Part shown: positions 27,148 through 36,685 of the stretch, in pieces
How positions within the stretch are numbered: the stretch's first letter is position 1
Layout of the letters: every line of letters starts with the position of its first letter
NCBI GenBank assembly: GCA_012841405.1
Contig: DUUT01000175.1
Span: 1 to 38,017 of the forward strand
Origin: Chloroflexota bacterium
GTDB taxonomy: Bacteria; Chloroflexota; Anaerolineae; UBA1429
Length of the DNA stretch: 38,017 bases
Reading direction: 5' to 3'
Translations under genes and position numbers: made by a program
The notes under the pieces: model-generated
What the model was told of the DNA's origin: nothing
Database searches by the model: none
Seen by the model: only the letters and a program-made list of their open reading frames with translations

Positions 27148-27178
27148 ACCTGTCTTATGCTACCTGTCTTATATGACA
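27148..27178 (+). promoter_or_regulatory. Candidate operator between the radical SAM and ABC exporter genes
   Basis: The 11-mer ACCTGTCTTAT occurs twice with a 14-bp period (27148 and 27162). The second copy leads into TGTCTTATATGACA, a 14-bp palindrome matching at 12 positions (27165-27178). It lies 30 bp upstream of the exporter -35 and suits binding by a dimeric regulator of either divergent gene. Confidence 0.45.
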
Positions 27179-27207
27179 CGGAGCACGCGCGCCGGGTTGC
27201 GGCCTTT

Positions 27208-27236
27208 TTGGCCATCGGCCGTCGGACAGCTAGAAT
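27208..27236 (+). promoter_or_regulatory. Promoter for the ABC exporter genes
   Basis: TTGGCC, 17 nt, TAGAAT are followed by a leader of about 70 nt to the GTG start at 27315. Confidence 0.55.
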
Positions 27237-27314
27237 AAGAGCATGCGCATCGCCGCGCCGGATGGCGCCTCCCGTGCCGGGCGGTGGGTGACCCGACGAA
27301 CAGGAGTGGATAGC

Positions 27315-29083
<1,769 letters not shown>

Positions 29084-29087
<4 letters not shown>

Positions 29088-30988
29088 GCGCGCACGGCAG
29101 ACCCGTCGCCGAGGGCCGGCCCAGCGATATCGGCACGGTAGGGAGTCGCTTGCTGCCCTACCTGGCGCCGCACAAAGGGCGGCTGGCGCTCATCAGCGCC
29201 ATGCTCGTCTTGGGCACGCTCATCGACCTCGCTGGCCCGTACCTCATCGGCGTGGCGGTGGACCAGTTCATCGATCCTGCCGGCGAGGCGATGCCCGCCT
29301 GGCTCGCGATGCTCCTGGGGCCGACGCCCGACCGGCGGCTGGGGCTCGGGGTGACGATGGCGCTCCTGCTCGCTGTCTACCTGATCATCTGGGCGCTCAA
29401 CGTCACCGAGTTCCGCCTCATGGTGCGCGTGGCGCAACGGATCTTGCTGACGATGCGCACCCAGATCATGACCCAGATCCAGCGGCTGGGGCTCGACTTT
29501 TTCGACGAGCACGAGGCGGGCGACCTGATGAGTCGCCTGGTGAACGACACGCAGGTCATCAATGACATGTTTGGCGTTGGCCTCACCCGTCTGCTGCGCA
29601 TGTCGCTGGTGATGGCCGGCATCCTCGTGGCCATGTTTGCGCTCAACTGGCGGTTGGCGCTGGCCTCCTTCGCGGTGCTGCCCTTGGCGGCCGTGGCGGC
29701 GGCGGTCTTTTCGTCGCGCGCCCGGCGCGCCTTTCGGCGCACGCGGCAGACCATCGGCGAGGTGAGCGCCGAGCTGCAGGAGAACATTGCCGGCGTGCGC
29801 GAGGTGCAGGCCTTTCACCGCGAGCGCGCCAGCATGTCCGAGTTTCGCGCCGTCAACGAGCGCAACCGCTCGGCCAACGTCCACGCGCAGACGCTCACCT
29901 CCCTCTTCCAGCCGGTGATGGAGGTGCTCAGCACGTCGGCCACGGCCATCGTCGTGGGATACGGCGGGTACCTGGTGCTGGGTTTTACGCCGGCGCTGGT
30001 GTCCGTCGGCGTTATCGTCTCCTTCCTGACCTACGTGCGGCGCTTTTACCAGCCCATCCAGGAACTGGCCAACCTCTACACGCAGTTCGTCGCCGCCCTG
30101 GCGGGCGCTGAGCGCATCTTTGAGCTGCTCGACACGTCGCCGACGATTGTGGACGCGCCCGACGCCGTCACGCTCCCGCCGGTTGCGGGGCGCATCACGT
30201 ATGATCAGGTGTGCTTCCACTATGTGGAGGGCGAGCCGGTGCTCCAGGACGTGTCGCTGACCATCGAGCCGGGCACGACGGTGGCGCTCGTCGGTCCTAC
30301 GGGCGCGGGCAAGACGACGATGGCCAACCTCGTGCCCCGCTTTTACGATGTCGAGGCGGGGGCCGTGCGCGTGGATGGCTATGATGTGCGCACCGTTACC
30401 CAGGAGAGCCTGCGCGCCCAGGTGGGGGTGGTGCCCCAGGACACCTTTTTGTTCTCTGGGACAGTGATGGACAACATCCGCTGTGGGCGGCTCGATGCCA
30501 CCGATGAGGAGGTGATCGCGGCGGCACGCGTGGCCAACGCCCACAGCTTTATCGAGCGCCTGCCCAAGGGGTACGATACCGAGGTGGGAGAGCGGGGCCA
30601 CACGCTGAGCCAGGGGAATCGGCAGCTGTTGGCCATCGCCCGCGCCATCCTGAAGGACCCGCGCATCCTCATCCTCGACGAGGCCACGAGCTCGGTGGAC
30701 ACGCGCACCGAGCTCCTCATCCAGCGGGGACTGAGCACCCTGCTGGCGGGGCGCACGAGCCTGGTCATCGCCCACCGGCTGAGCACCATCCGCAATGCCG
30801 ACGAGATCGTCGTCATCGTGGGTGGTCGCATCGTGGAGCGCGGCACGCACGAGGAGCTCATGGCCGCCGGCGGGGTGTACTATGACCTCTACATGAGCCA
30901 GTTCCGCCGCCAGGAGACGCCCGAAGCCGCGCCCACCATGTCCCTCGGCGCCCTGGACACGTCCACCCCCGCCGGAGACGGCGAGTGA
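29084..30988 (+). CDS. Heterodimeric ABC exporter, catalytic subunit (TM288-like)
   Basis: The 634-residue half-transporter has six membrane helices (about 35-340) and an ATPase domain with Walker A GPTGAGKTT, Walker B ILILDEATSSVD with the catalytic Glu, and switch His in VIAHRLSTI. Its signature is altered (LSQGNRQL), which would face the degenerate site of the partner. The two genes together therefore encode one exporter with one active and one inactive ATP site. The substrate (drug, lipid or peptide) is not evident. It overlaps the upstream gene by 4 nt. Confidence 0.93.
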
Positions 30989-31012
30989 TGACGAGGGCGT
31001 CTGGGGCGCCAT

Positions 31013-31041
31013 TTGCCAGCACCCGTCAGCCGTGGTACACT
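31013..31041 (+). promoter_or_regulatory. Promoter of the tRNA-Arg gene
   Basis: TTGCCA, 17 nt, TACACT end 9 nt before the mature tRNA start, the expected position for a single tRNA gene. Confidence 0.7.
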
Positions 31042-31050
31042 TGCCGTCGA

Positions 31051-31122
31051 GCCCCCTTAGCTCAGTGGATAGAGCACCGGCCTCCGGAGCCGGGTGCAGG
31101 CGTTCGAGTCGCCTAGGGGGTA
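31051..31122 (+). tRNA. tRNA-Arg (anticodon CCG)
   Basis: A full cloverleaf is present. The acceptor stem GCCCCCT/AGGGGGT has a G-U first pair. The D stem is GCTC/GAGC, the anticodon stem CCGGC/GCCGG has loop CTCCGGA (anticodon CCG, reading CGG), the variable loop is GTGC and the T stem AGGCG/CGCCT has loop TTCGAGT. The discriminator base is A and CCA is not encoded. The gene stays intact because the integrated element rebuilds its 3' part at the left junction. Confidence 0.95.
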
Positions 31123-31125
31123 CTA
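31069..31125 (+). repeat. attL core, 57-bp direct repeat within tRNA-Arg
   Basis: Positions 31069-31125 are identical to 37931-37987. The repeat runs from the D-arm of the tRNA to 3 nt past its end, and sequence diverges at both flanks. This is the typical mark of tyrosine-integrase insertion into a tRNA 3' end. The actual crossover is probably in the anticodon or T-arm part. Confidence 0.93.
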
Positions 31126-31431
31126 CGGGTAGTATCCCTGGAAGGGTGAAACACTACATCTTGTAGGACGTGGATTTGTCGCCCTTCCAGGCCGCCGACA
31201 TCGATGCTGTACGGATGCTGTCAACCCCACACAGACACAGCCCCGCCGGAGACTTGCGCTCAGCGGGGCCGTGGTGTAGACTGTGCCCGCCATGCCGCCG
31301 ATCCGGCTTGGCCATGCCCTGGGATGCCGTGCTTGCTGCCGCAAGCGCCATCGCCGGGGCTTTTCTTTTGTGGGCGCATCGTAACACGCCGGAAAAAGCG
31401 TGTCAACTGCGTTCGTCCAGCAACTCGCGCA
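31126..31431. other. Left-end non-coding region of the element
   Basis: There is no gene here. It holds an 11-mer CTACGGGTAGT (31123-31133) that recurs inverted at the right end, a 10-bp stem (31137-31146 / 31182-31191) enclosing a CTACA/TGTAG hairpin, the arm-site repeats at 31202-31222, a GCCCCGC/GCGGGGC hairpin near 31250, and a GCTTGC/GCAAGC hairpin near 31335. The last two may stop minus-strand transcription before it enters the tRNA. Confidence 0.5.
31202..31222 (+). repeat. Left integrase arm-site candidates (two GATGCTGT repeats)
   Basis: GATGCTGT occurs at 31203 and 31214, an 11-bp period, about 80 bp inside the left core. The same octamer with the same period and orientation occurs three times near the right end, as expected for arm-type integrase binding sites. 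Confidence 0.6.
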
Positions 31432-32088
31432 CTAGCCGTTGCCAACCGCCGCAAGGCGGTGCTCATCCATGATGTTGAGTTCGAAGCGCACCGTGCCAAT
31501 GGTGAACCGGATCGTACTCATGAGGTTTTCCAGCTCACCAAGCAGGTCATGGGCCTTTGCCTGGGTGGGCGACAGCAAGGGGCGCTCGGCCTTGTCGATT
31601 GCCGCCATGGCAGCGCCGACCAGGTTGGTCTTGCCCACCGCAACGAGATAAAGTGGTACTTCTTCGCGCAAGGTCTTGAACGCGAGGCGATCCCCGGCGC
31701 AACCTTCGATGACCCGCTCAATGCCCTCGGTCAGGAGTTCGCTTTTGTCGAGCACCCCCTGGAAGCGTTGCCACATCCGCATTTTCTTCAGCTCTGCAAG
31801 AATCCCCTCTTCACCTGAGGGCTCCGGCTCCTGCATCACCTCGGCGATGACTCGCTTGATCCGGCCCTCGCAGTCGAGGGCTACGCCTCGCAGGCGCTCA
31901 ATCTCGGCCTTGGCCTGCTGATCCGCCTCCTTCGCCTTCTGCTCTCGACCAATCACCGAGAGATCGACCCGGCCATTGATCGCCTGCTTTTCGAGGCGCC
32001 AGTTCTTCACCACCGCGTTGAGGGCTCCGGCCATACCCCGCAGGGTCTCAAAGTCCTTGGTCGTGTCCGATAGCGATGCCATGTCCAT
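31432..32088 (-). CDS. Unrecognised 218-residue helical, coiled-coil-rich protein of the element
   Basis: This is the last gene of the replication operon. The sequence is strongly helical and charged (KEADQQAKAEIERLRG, KKMRMWQRFQGVLDKSELL), with no membrane segment, enzyme motif or cysteine cluster. I do not recognise a family. The start at 32088 (MDMASL) follows AAAGGGG by 2-3 nt. An in-frame ATG three codons from it (32082) is equally possible. The ATG at 32157 has its GGGAGG too far upstream (about 17 nt). It could be a structural, DNA-binding or host-takeover protein. Confidence 0.7.
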   Translation of the reverse strand: MDMASLSDTTKDFETLRGMAGALNAVVKNWRLEKQAINGRVDLSVIGREQKAKEADQQAKAEIERLRGVALDCEGRIKRVIAEVMQEPEPSGEEGILAELKKMRMWQRFQGVLDKSELLTEGIERVIEGCAGDRLAFKTLREEVPLYLVAVGKTNLVGAAMAAIDKAERPLLSPTQAKAHDLLGELENLMSTIRFTIGTVRFELNIMDEHRLAAVGNG

Positions 32089-32171
32089 GTCCCCTTTCTG
32101 TGTTGATAGCTGCCTCTCGTGGTAAGCTCCCATCGCCTCACGCCCCGCCGCCAACATCGCCGCGCTGTCGT

Positions 32172-32279
32172 CTATAGTCGCCTCCCTTCTAAACTGCGCC
32201 GCGCCAACCGCGCCAGCAGCGCCAACAGCCGGCCAATCGCCCCCAGGCCCACGATTTCCAGCACTGCCAGGCTCGCCAT
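32172..32279 (-). CDS. Small 35-residue amphipathic or membrane protein
   Basis: The very short frame has a strong ribosome binding site (AAAGGGGGCATT before the ATG). The product is hydrophobic (LAVLEIVGLGAIGRLLALLA) with a basic tail (RLARRSLEGRRL). It lies between the 118- and 218-residue genes in the same operon. This pattern fits a membrane-active peptide, for example a small toxin, holin-like or envelope protein, but no family is recognised. Confidence 0.5.
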   Translation of the reverse strand: MASLAVLEIVGLGAIGRLLALLARLARRSLEGRRL

Positions 32280-32376
32280 AATGCCCCCTTTCTTTCGTTT
32301 ACTTACGCTTGTGCCACACACGAAACTTACTGAAAGTCGGCAAGAATCGGCAATCCCTACTTGCCGGTCGGCCAGG

Positions 32377-32733
32377 TTACCGAATCGACCCCCGCGCCTT
32401 ACCCCCGCGGCGCCCAAGCTCCGCGAGACGACTCGCTAACTCGCTGGCGACCGCAATCGGCACGCGGTCGCTTTGCGCCAAGTCACCGTTGGCGACCACC
32501 TCGGCGCCCGGCGCGCTGTATTCGCACAGCAGACGAATCGTTTCGGCCAGTTCCTCGCGCCCCAACTTGCGCCAAGCGGAGAGCATGTCAATGCGTACCA
32601 TGGCGTAGCGCCGGCGCTTCACCACAATCACATGGGGCTCAAGGGCACCACGACATTCTATGTAGCGCCATAAACGCCGTTCTAGTGCGGCCTCGCCGCG
32701 GCCTACCACGATGTAGCCCTGATCTTCTTCCAT
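32377..32733 (-). CDS. Unrecognised 118-residue protein after the primase gene
   Basis: It starts 9 nt after the PrimPol stop, with GGGGGG before the ATG. The product has a short beta/alpha N-terminal part (GYIVVGRGEAALERRLW, HVIVVKRRRYAMVRIDML) and a basic Gly-rich tail (GRRGGKARG) that may bind nucleic acid. No known family was recognised. The position suggests a replication accessory role. Confidence 0.65.
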   Translation of the reverse strand: MEEDQGYIVVGRGEAALERRLWRYIECRGALEPHVIVVKRRRYAMVRIDMLSAWRKLGREELAETIRLLCEYSAPGAEVVANGDLAQSDRVPIAVASELASRLAELGRRGGKARGSIR

Positions 32734-32742
32734 GCTGCCCCC

Positions 32743-33648
32743 CTATTCATCGATGTTCAGCTCGCGTGCGAGCTTGCCCAAAACGTCCCGGAATTCGAGC
32801 CTATACAGCGCCCCGTATAGATCGATAACATCGAAACCGTGGTCGCCCGTGCAGCCCGCCGAGCAAAAAAAGCGCCCACGCGCGTTGACCACCGCGCTCA
32901 TGTTATGATCGTCGTGCAAGGGACAGAGCACCTGTACCTTTTCCCGCCCCGCAAGATCGACGCCCAGCAGGTCGGCGCAAGTGAGCCGCGCCTTGATACG
33001 CTCAATGACAGTCGCGGCACTTGGCACGTTTCCCGCCTGACATGCGCGGGGGTGGGGGGCTGCCGCCGCTGGCGTTCTCCGGGGGGCCTCCGGCACAAAA
33101 GGAAACACGTCGGCCAACCGTTGGCACTCGATGATCGGGGCCGCGTCGTCAAAGGTGGTGTAGCGCACCCCTGAGGGGTGAATCGATGGCGGCACGAGCG
33201 CATACCCGCCGCCGGCCTTGATGTCGAAACCCGGCCCCTTGGCGCTGGCGACCGGCTCAGCGACTCTTAGCCACAGGTGGACACCGCGGCGCGTGAGCAC
33301 CCTATAGGTGGATGCTGCCACCTCGGCGGCGAGACCGCCTTTCGCTTGTGCCCAGTCGCACCACACCCCAAACATGCCGAAGCTATCGAAATCGATGCAG
33401 ATGATCCCCCCATAGCCGGTGACCACACCGAAATTTAGCCGCCGATCAGGGCGGAACCACGACGCCAGCACCGCAATGTCAGGCGGCTGAATCTGCAACG
33501 GTGCCCAACTTGGCCGGCCATCCACTGTGTGCCCCGTGCTGCGGAGCGCCACAGTATCGGGGTGTTTCGTTCCATATTTCAGGGGTAGCACCGAAGCGCC
33601 TCGCATGTGCCACTGTAAAGCTGCCAGCAGGATATCATCGCCGTTCAT
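32743..33648 (-). CDS. Primase-polymerase (AEP PrimPol) with CHC2 zinc finger
   Basis: In the N-terminal archaeo-eukaryotic primase domain of this 301-residue protein (about 5-180), the metal-binding acidic pair lies in IICIDFDSF and a conserved His in RRGVHLWLRV, followed by FDIKAGGGYALVPPS. The C-terminus (about 235-300) has a CHC2-type zinc finger: CPLH, FFCSAGC and a GFDVIDLYG end. The protein would prime element replication in partnership with the SF3 helicase, whose gene overlaps it by 4 nt (ATGA). PrimPol/SF3 pairs are typical of phages, satellites and integrative plasmids. Confidence 0.9.
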   Translation of the reverse strand: MNGDDILLAALQWHMRGASVLPLKYGTKHPDTVALRSTGHTVDGRPSWAPLQIQPPDIAVLASWFRPDRRLNFGVVTGYGGIICIDFDSFGMFGVWCDWAQAKGGLAAEVAASTYRVLTRRGVHLWLRVAEPVASAKGPGFDIKAGGGYALVPPSIHPSGVRYTTFDDAAPIIECQRLADVFPFVPEAPRRTPAAAAPHPRACQAGNVPSAATVIERIKARLTCADLLGVDLAGREKVQVLCPLHDDHNMSAVVNARGRFFCSAGCTGDHGFDVIDLYGALYRLEFRDVLGKLARELNIDE

Positions 33649-35357
33649 GGGGTGCCCCCATCGGCGATGTCGGCGTAATGCCGTTCGGTGTCCGACAGGT
33701 CGCTATCGTCGGGAGCACGGCGAATCGACAGGTCACTAGCCGGTGCGCCCGTCCGATTGCCGGCATCGTCCACAATCTGGAACCACTGTTCGCCATCATG
33801 CAGACCCAGCCCCGCGACAATTGCTACAGGCTCGTCATGATCCCTGTTGTGCCACGTCGCCTGCCCCACATAGTCGGCACTCAAAGAGTAGTGACCATTG
33901 TCGCCATTATCAGGGGTGGCATAAGGTGGCAGACTTTCCGGTAACTCTGTAGAATCGTTTTTCCCCGGGGGGTTATTGGAAACATTGCCACCTTGTGCCA
34001 CCTGGCCATTCAACCGCATGCCAACCCATCGGCGCAGCCCCTTGTCGGCCTTGCGTTGCGATAACCCTCTATCCCGTAGCCTCTCACCAAAGGCGCGTTT
34101 TCCTAGTGCTTCCTCGCCGTTACTTTCGCACCACTCCGCATAGGCGTCGTACAGCTCCCCGACGCCCGCACTCGTGTGCTGTCGCAGTTCGCAGCAGTCG
34201 GCCAGGAAACCGGCGAGGCGATCCTGTTCGGTGCGATAGTCCGCGGTTGCTGCCTGTACCTCTGCCGCTATCCAATGCGGTTCCTGCTGCCAATCGCTCA
34301 GACCATCGAGCAACCAGCGCAGGATGGCGGAGCCCTCGGCGGTCAGGCGCTCGACCACGGCCTCCTGGGGCTCTTGCTGATCGACTGGTATCGAGACTGC
34401 CCATGGAATGAGACGTACCCGTCGCCAGATTCCGCCGTCTGTCCCCGTGATGGTGGGCCGGTGATTGCAGAGTAAAAAGATCGTCCAAGTGGACGCAAAC
34501 TCGAAAAAGTCCTGCCGCATGTACCGCGCTTTCACGCGGTCGCCCCCGGTGAGACCCTTGACCTTGGCCTCATCGAGCCGGGCGGTCGCGCCCACTTCGA
34601 TGGAGAAAACGGCCCGCCTGCCAACCAAATCCGCCAACTCTGTGGGGTGTTGCTCGTGTCGGCGCTGTATCAGCAGGTTTGGCGCGGCCTGCATGGCATA
34701 GTCGCCCAGCACCGCCTGGATGGCCCGCGCCGTGGTAGACTTGCCATTTGCGCCCGCGCCGTACCAGATGGGTAGCATCTCCTGGAGGTCGCCGCCCACT
34801 AACGCCATGCCGAGGTCGCGTTGCACCTGGCGGCGCACGTCATCGCTAGGGAGAAAGTAGCTCAGGTGCTCTTCCCAGGCCGGCCCCCTGGCGTTGGGGT
34901 CATAATCGACGGGTGCCAACTTTGTCAGCAGGCGCTTAGGGTCGTGTTTCTCCATCGTACCCGTTTTCAGGTCGATGATCCCGTTTTTCACATTCAGCAG
35001 CCACGGATCGGCGTCCCACTCATCGGCTTCCGTGTGAAAGCCCGGCTTGCCCTTGAGAAAGGAGAGTCCGCCGTTCACTCGCTGAAAGCTACAGGTCTCG
35101 ACAGTCAGCCGCGTGAGGCGCTTTACCGCATCTGTCGCGCTACTCCAAGATAAGGCCTCGGCGTAGTTTTTTCGCAAGTCCTCGGCAGCTTGTGCCGCGG
35201 CCTGCTGATCCGTGATGGGCTCCCACCGCCGGCCCGTCCACCTCATCCAGGCGCCGCGATGCGCCGCCCACCGGTAGCGGTCGCGCCAGAGACCGGCCAG
35301 CGTCTCGGCATGTGCCAGGTCATAAACCGGCGCGGGGAGAGGCTGCGTTGTCGTCAT
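33645..35357 (-). CDS. SF3 replicative helicase, D5/P4 primase-C-terminal type
   Basis: The 570-residue protein has a D5_N-like N-terminal half (about 100-190: LNVKNGIIDLKTGTM, LGMALVGGD) and an SF3 ATPase with Walker A GAGANGKST at 200-208. An AVFSIEVG Walker B-like strand follows, then FLLCNHRP (sensor Asn) and IWRRVRLIPW (Arg finger region). A D5-type winged helix lies near 390-445. The last 110 residues are acidic and look unstructured. This type of hexameric helicase unwinds origins of phages and plasmids. It is the core replication gene of the element. Confidence 0.93.
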   Translation of the reverse strand: MTTTQPLPAPVYDLAHAETLAGLWRDRYRWAAHRGAWMRWTGRRWEPITDQQAAAQAAEDLRKNYAEALSWSSATDAVKRLTRLTVETCSFQRVNGGLSFLKGKPGFHTEADEWDADPWLLNVKNGIIDLKTGTMEKHDPKRLLTKLAPVDYDPNARGPAWEEHLSYFLPSDDVRRQVQRDLGMALVGGDLQEMLPIWYGAGANGKSTTARAIQAVLGDYAMQAAPNLLIQRRHEQHPTELADLVGRRAVFSIEVGATARLDEAKVKGLTGGDRVKARYMRQDFFEFASTWTIFLLCNHRPTITGTDGGIWRRVRLIPWAVSIPVDQQEPQEAVVERLTAEGSAILRWLLDGLSDWQQEPHWIAAEVQAATADYRTEQDRLAGFLADCCELRQHTSAGVGELYDAYAEWCESNGEEALGKRAFGERLRDRGLSQRKADKGLRRWVGMRLNGQVAQGGNVSNNPPGKNDSTELPESLPPYATPDNGDNGHYSLSADYVGQATWHNRDHDEPVAIVAGLGLHDGEQWFQIVDDAGNRTGAPASDLSIRRAPDDSDLSDTERHYADIADGGTP

Positions 35358-35392
35358 CGCCGCACCCCCAACAACTCGGGGCCGCCAGCCCC

Positions 35393-35421
35393 TTGACGTG
35401 CTAGAACGAATGTGCTAGAAT
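35393..35421 (+). promoter_or_regulatory. Plus-strand promoter with repeated GTGCTAGAA operator
   Basis: TTGACG, 17 nt, TAGAAT read away from the helicase gene, antisense to its upstream region. GTGCTAGAA occurs twice with a 14-bp period (35398 and 35412), covering the spacer and the -10. A transcript from here would reach the hairpin at 35481-35505 after about 80 nt, so a small regulatory RNA is possible. TTGACA also occurs at 35423-35428. Confidence 0.5.
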
Positions 35422-35480
35422 GTTGACAAAGCATGGCAAGATTCCCCCGATTGTCCTATTTGCTGTGCTGCTGCCCAAGG

Positions 35481-35513
35481 CCCGCCGGCTCCTGCCACCG
35501 GCGGGTCGCTCTT
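35481..35513. terminator. Hairpin between the ribbon-helix-helix and helicase genes
   Basis: An 8-bp stem CCCGCCGG/CCGGCGGG with a 9-nt loop is followed on the plus strand by TCGCTCTTT. It may end the short plus-strand RNA, and on the minus strand it may limit read-through from the upstream gene into the helicase gene. Confidence 0.45.
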
Positions 35514-35518
35514 TACCC

Positions 35519-35719
35519 TCATTGCCTCGCGCCGTTGGCGGTCTCCCCCTCGCACGGCAGCAACCCCTCGCTGGCCAACTCGCGGCGGACGAGTTCCCTC
35601 AAAAGTTCGCTCGTGGTACAGGCGCGCCGCCACGCCAGCTTCGCCGCGCCTCGCTTTTCGATTTCATTCACTCGCACGCCGAGATACACGGTGCGAACGA
35701 TCCTCTGTTGTTCGTCCAT
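35519..35719 (-). CDS. Small ribbon-helix-helix-like DNA-binding protein
   Basis: The 66-residue protein has one beta strand (RTVYLGVRVN) followed by two helices (EIEKRGAAKLAWRRA and TTSELLRELVRREL), the order of ribbon-helix-helix regulators and of MobC/CopG-type plasmid proteins. GGGGAGG lies 5 nt before the ATG at 35719. It is encoded next to the candidate origin and first in the replication operon, so copy-number or operon control is likely (inference). Confidence 0.7.
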   Translation of the reverse strand: MDEQQRIVRTVYLGVRVNEIEKRGAAKLAWRRACTTSELLRELVRRELASEGLLPCEGETANGARQ

Positions 35720-35738
35720 GTCTGCCTCCCCTCGAGAC

Positions 35739-35790
35739 AAAAAAAGCCCAAGCCGACGACCTTGAGGCGGACGCCAAGCCTGGGCGGGCG
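35739..35790 (-). terminator. Terminator-like hairpin upstream of the ribbon-helix-helix gene
   Basis: The minus strand has a long imperfect stem (GCCCAGGC with GGCTTGGGC) followed by seven T residues, ending about 20 nt before the ATG at 35719. Transcripts entering from the origin side would be terminated or attenuated here before the replication genes. Confidence 0.55.
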
Positions 35791-35812
35791 ACCAGTGACC
35801 CCAATCCAAAGC

Positions 35813-35827
35813 TTGACGCTACGTCAA
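35813..35827. promoter_or_regulatory. TTGACG palindrome, candidate operator
   Basis: TTGACGCTACGTCAA is a perfect 6-bp inverted repeat with a 3-nt centre, lying at the edge of the candidate origin and upstream of the replication operon. It may bind the ribbon-helix-helix or winged-helix protein. Confidence 0.4.
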
Positions 35828-35839
35828 CGACACGACGGT

Positions 35840-35998
35840 GAACGAGTGGAACAGTGAAACGGTAGATTGGTGAGATAAGTGGATTGGTGGTCTGGTCGTA
35901 TTTGGTTTTGCTAGTGAAAGTAGGTAAAAGTAGGTAAAAGTTGGTTTGATCGGTGCGATTGGTTTGAGTGAGTGACCTGTGAGTGACCTGATTGTAGC
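35840..35998 (+). other. Candidate replication origin of the element (iteron-like, C-poor strand)
   Basis: This gene-free stretch is strikingly low in C on the plus strand and AT-richer than everything around it. It contains tandem repeats: TAGGTAAAAG twice (35921-35940) with a related third unit, GTGAGTGACCT twice (35968-35989), and three spaced GATTGGT motifs (35874, 35882 and 35957 regions). It lies beside the ribbon-helix-helix, SF3 helicase and PrimPol genes. Together this matches plasmid or satellite origins with iterons and an easily unwound segment. No function has been tested. Confidence 0.6.
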
Positions 35999-36151
35999 AC
36001 GCCCGTTCTACGAAGTCAACGGTTCTTGCGTCATGATAAACCGCCTGACGGGGTCGTTGTGTATACTCAGCGCCCCCCCGATATAGGCGGCCAACCGTCG
36101 TCTATACTGCCGCCTAACATGCGGCGCGCCCCCTCAATGATGGAGGTGCCA

Positions 36152-36364
36152 ATGGCACGGGATACCATTCGCGCCGTGCGGCTCGTTTACATTCGCGATT
36201 TGTTGCAACAAAGTCCGCAGAGCATCAGGGATTTGGCGTCACTTTGCGAGGTTTCGCCAGAGACCATAGCGCGCGATCTCGTTGTCCTCCAGCTTCCGCC
36301 CATGTCGATGCGCTTACGGGTTGTAGATGGTCGCTGGACGGTCGTGGAAGGGCGCGCCCCCTAG
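36152..36364 (+). CDS. Small winged-helix (DeoR-type HTH) regulator
   Basis: The 70-residue protein consists almost only of a helix-turn-helix: AVRLVYIRDLLQQSPQSIRDLASLCEVSPETIARDLVVLQ, then a short wing (MRLRVVDGRWTVV). GGAGGTGCC precedes the ATG at 36152. It is the only plus-strand gene of the element and faces away from the replication operon across the candidate origin, a layout expected for a repressor controlling divergent promoters. Its stop overlaps the stop of the convergent gene in a shared CTAG. Confidence 0.75.
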   Translation: MARDTIRAVRLVYIRDLLQQSPQSIRDLASLCEVSPETIARDLVVLQLPPMSMRLRVVDGRWTVVEGRAP

Positions 36365-36615
36365 CCTTCGAGCCCCTCGGCGCGCCACTCGTCGATGCAC
36401 CCCTCGAGCATGCGGAGGCTCGCGTTGGGGCAGTTAAGCCACGGCGCCAACTTGCGCTCAAGAGCCGCCACCCGCTCATGATTCCCAGGGACTTCCTCGA
36501 TGGCGGTCACGATCATATCGAGCGCTACCAGGGGGTCATAGTCCAAGCTCGCAATCTGGCGCTTGAGTTCCGCCATGGATCGGCCAGTGTTCTCTTTCGT
36601 GGTCTCAGTGTTCAT
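36361..36615 (-). CDS. Unrecognised 84-residue helical protein
   Basis: This small acidic, helical protein (SMAELKRQIASLDYDPLVALD, ASLRMLEGCIDEW) has no recognised domain. The ATG at 36615 follows AGAGAGG by 9 nt. It lies about 70 nt downstream of the integrase gene on the same strand, the place where excisionase or other recombination helpers are often found, but it shows no helix-turn-helix pattern. Confidence 0.6.
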   Translation of the reverse strand: MNTETTKENTGRSMAELKRQIASLDYDPLVALDMIVTAIEEVPGNHERVAALERKLAPWLNCPNASLRMLEGCIDEWRAEGLEG

Positions 36616-36685
36616 GATGTCTGCCTCTCTGTGGTAGGATGCTTGGATGCTGACCAAGGCAACCGAGGCGAGGATCGTCAGGCTA

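Noticed and set aside
35420..35857. Plus-strand 145-codon frame downstream of the promoter at 35393
   Set aside because: It runs antisense through the ribbon-helix-helix gene, lacks a ribosome binding site and has no recognisable pattern. A short untranslated RNA is a better explanation for the promoter.
35921..35989. CRISPR array
   Set aside because: Repeats are only 10-11 bp, tandem and without unique spacers, and no cas genes are present.
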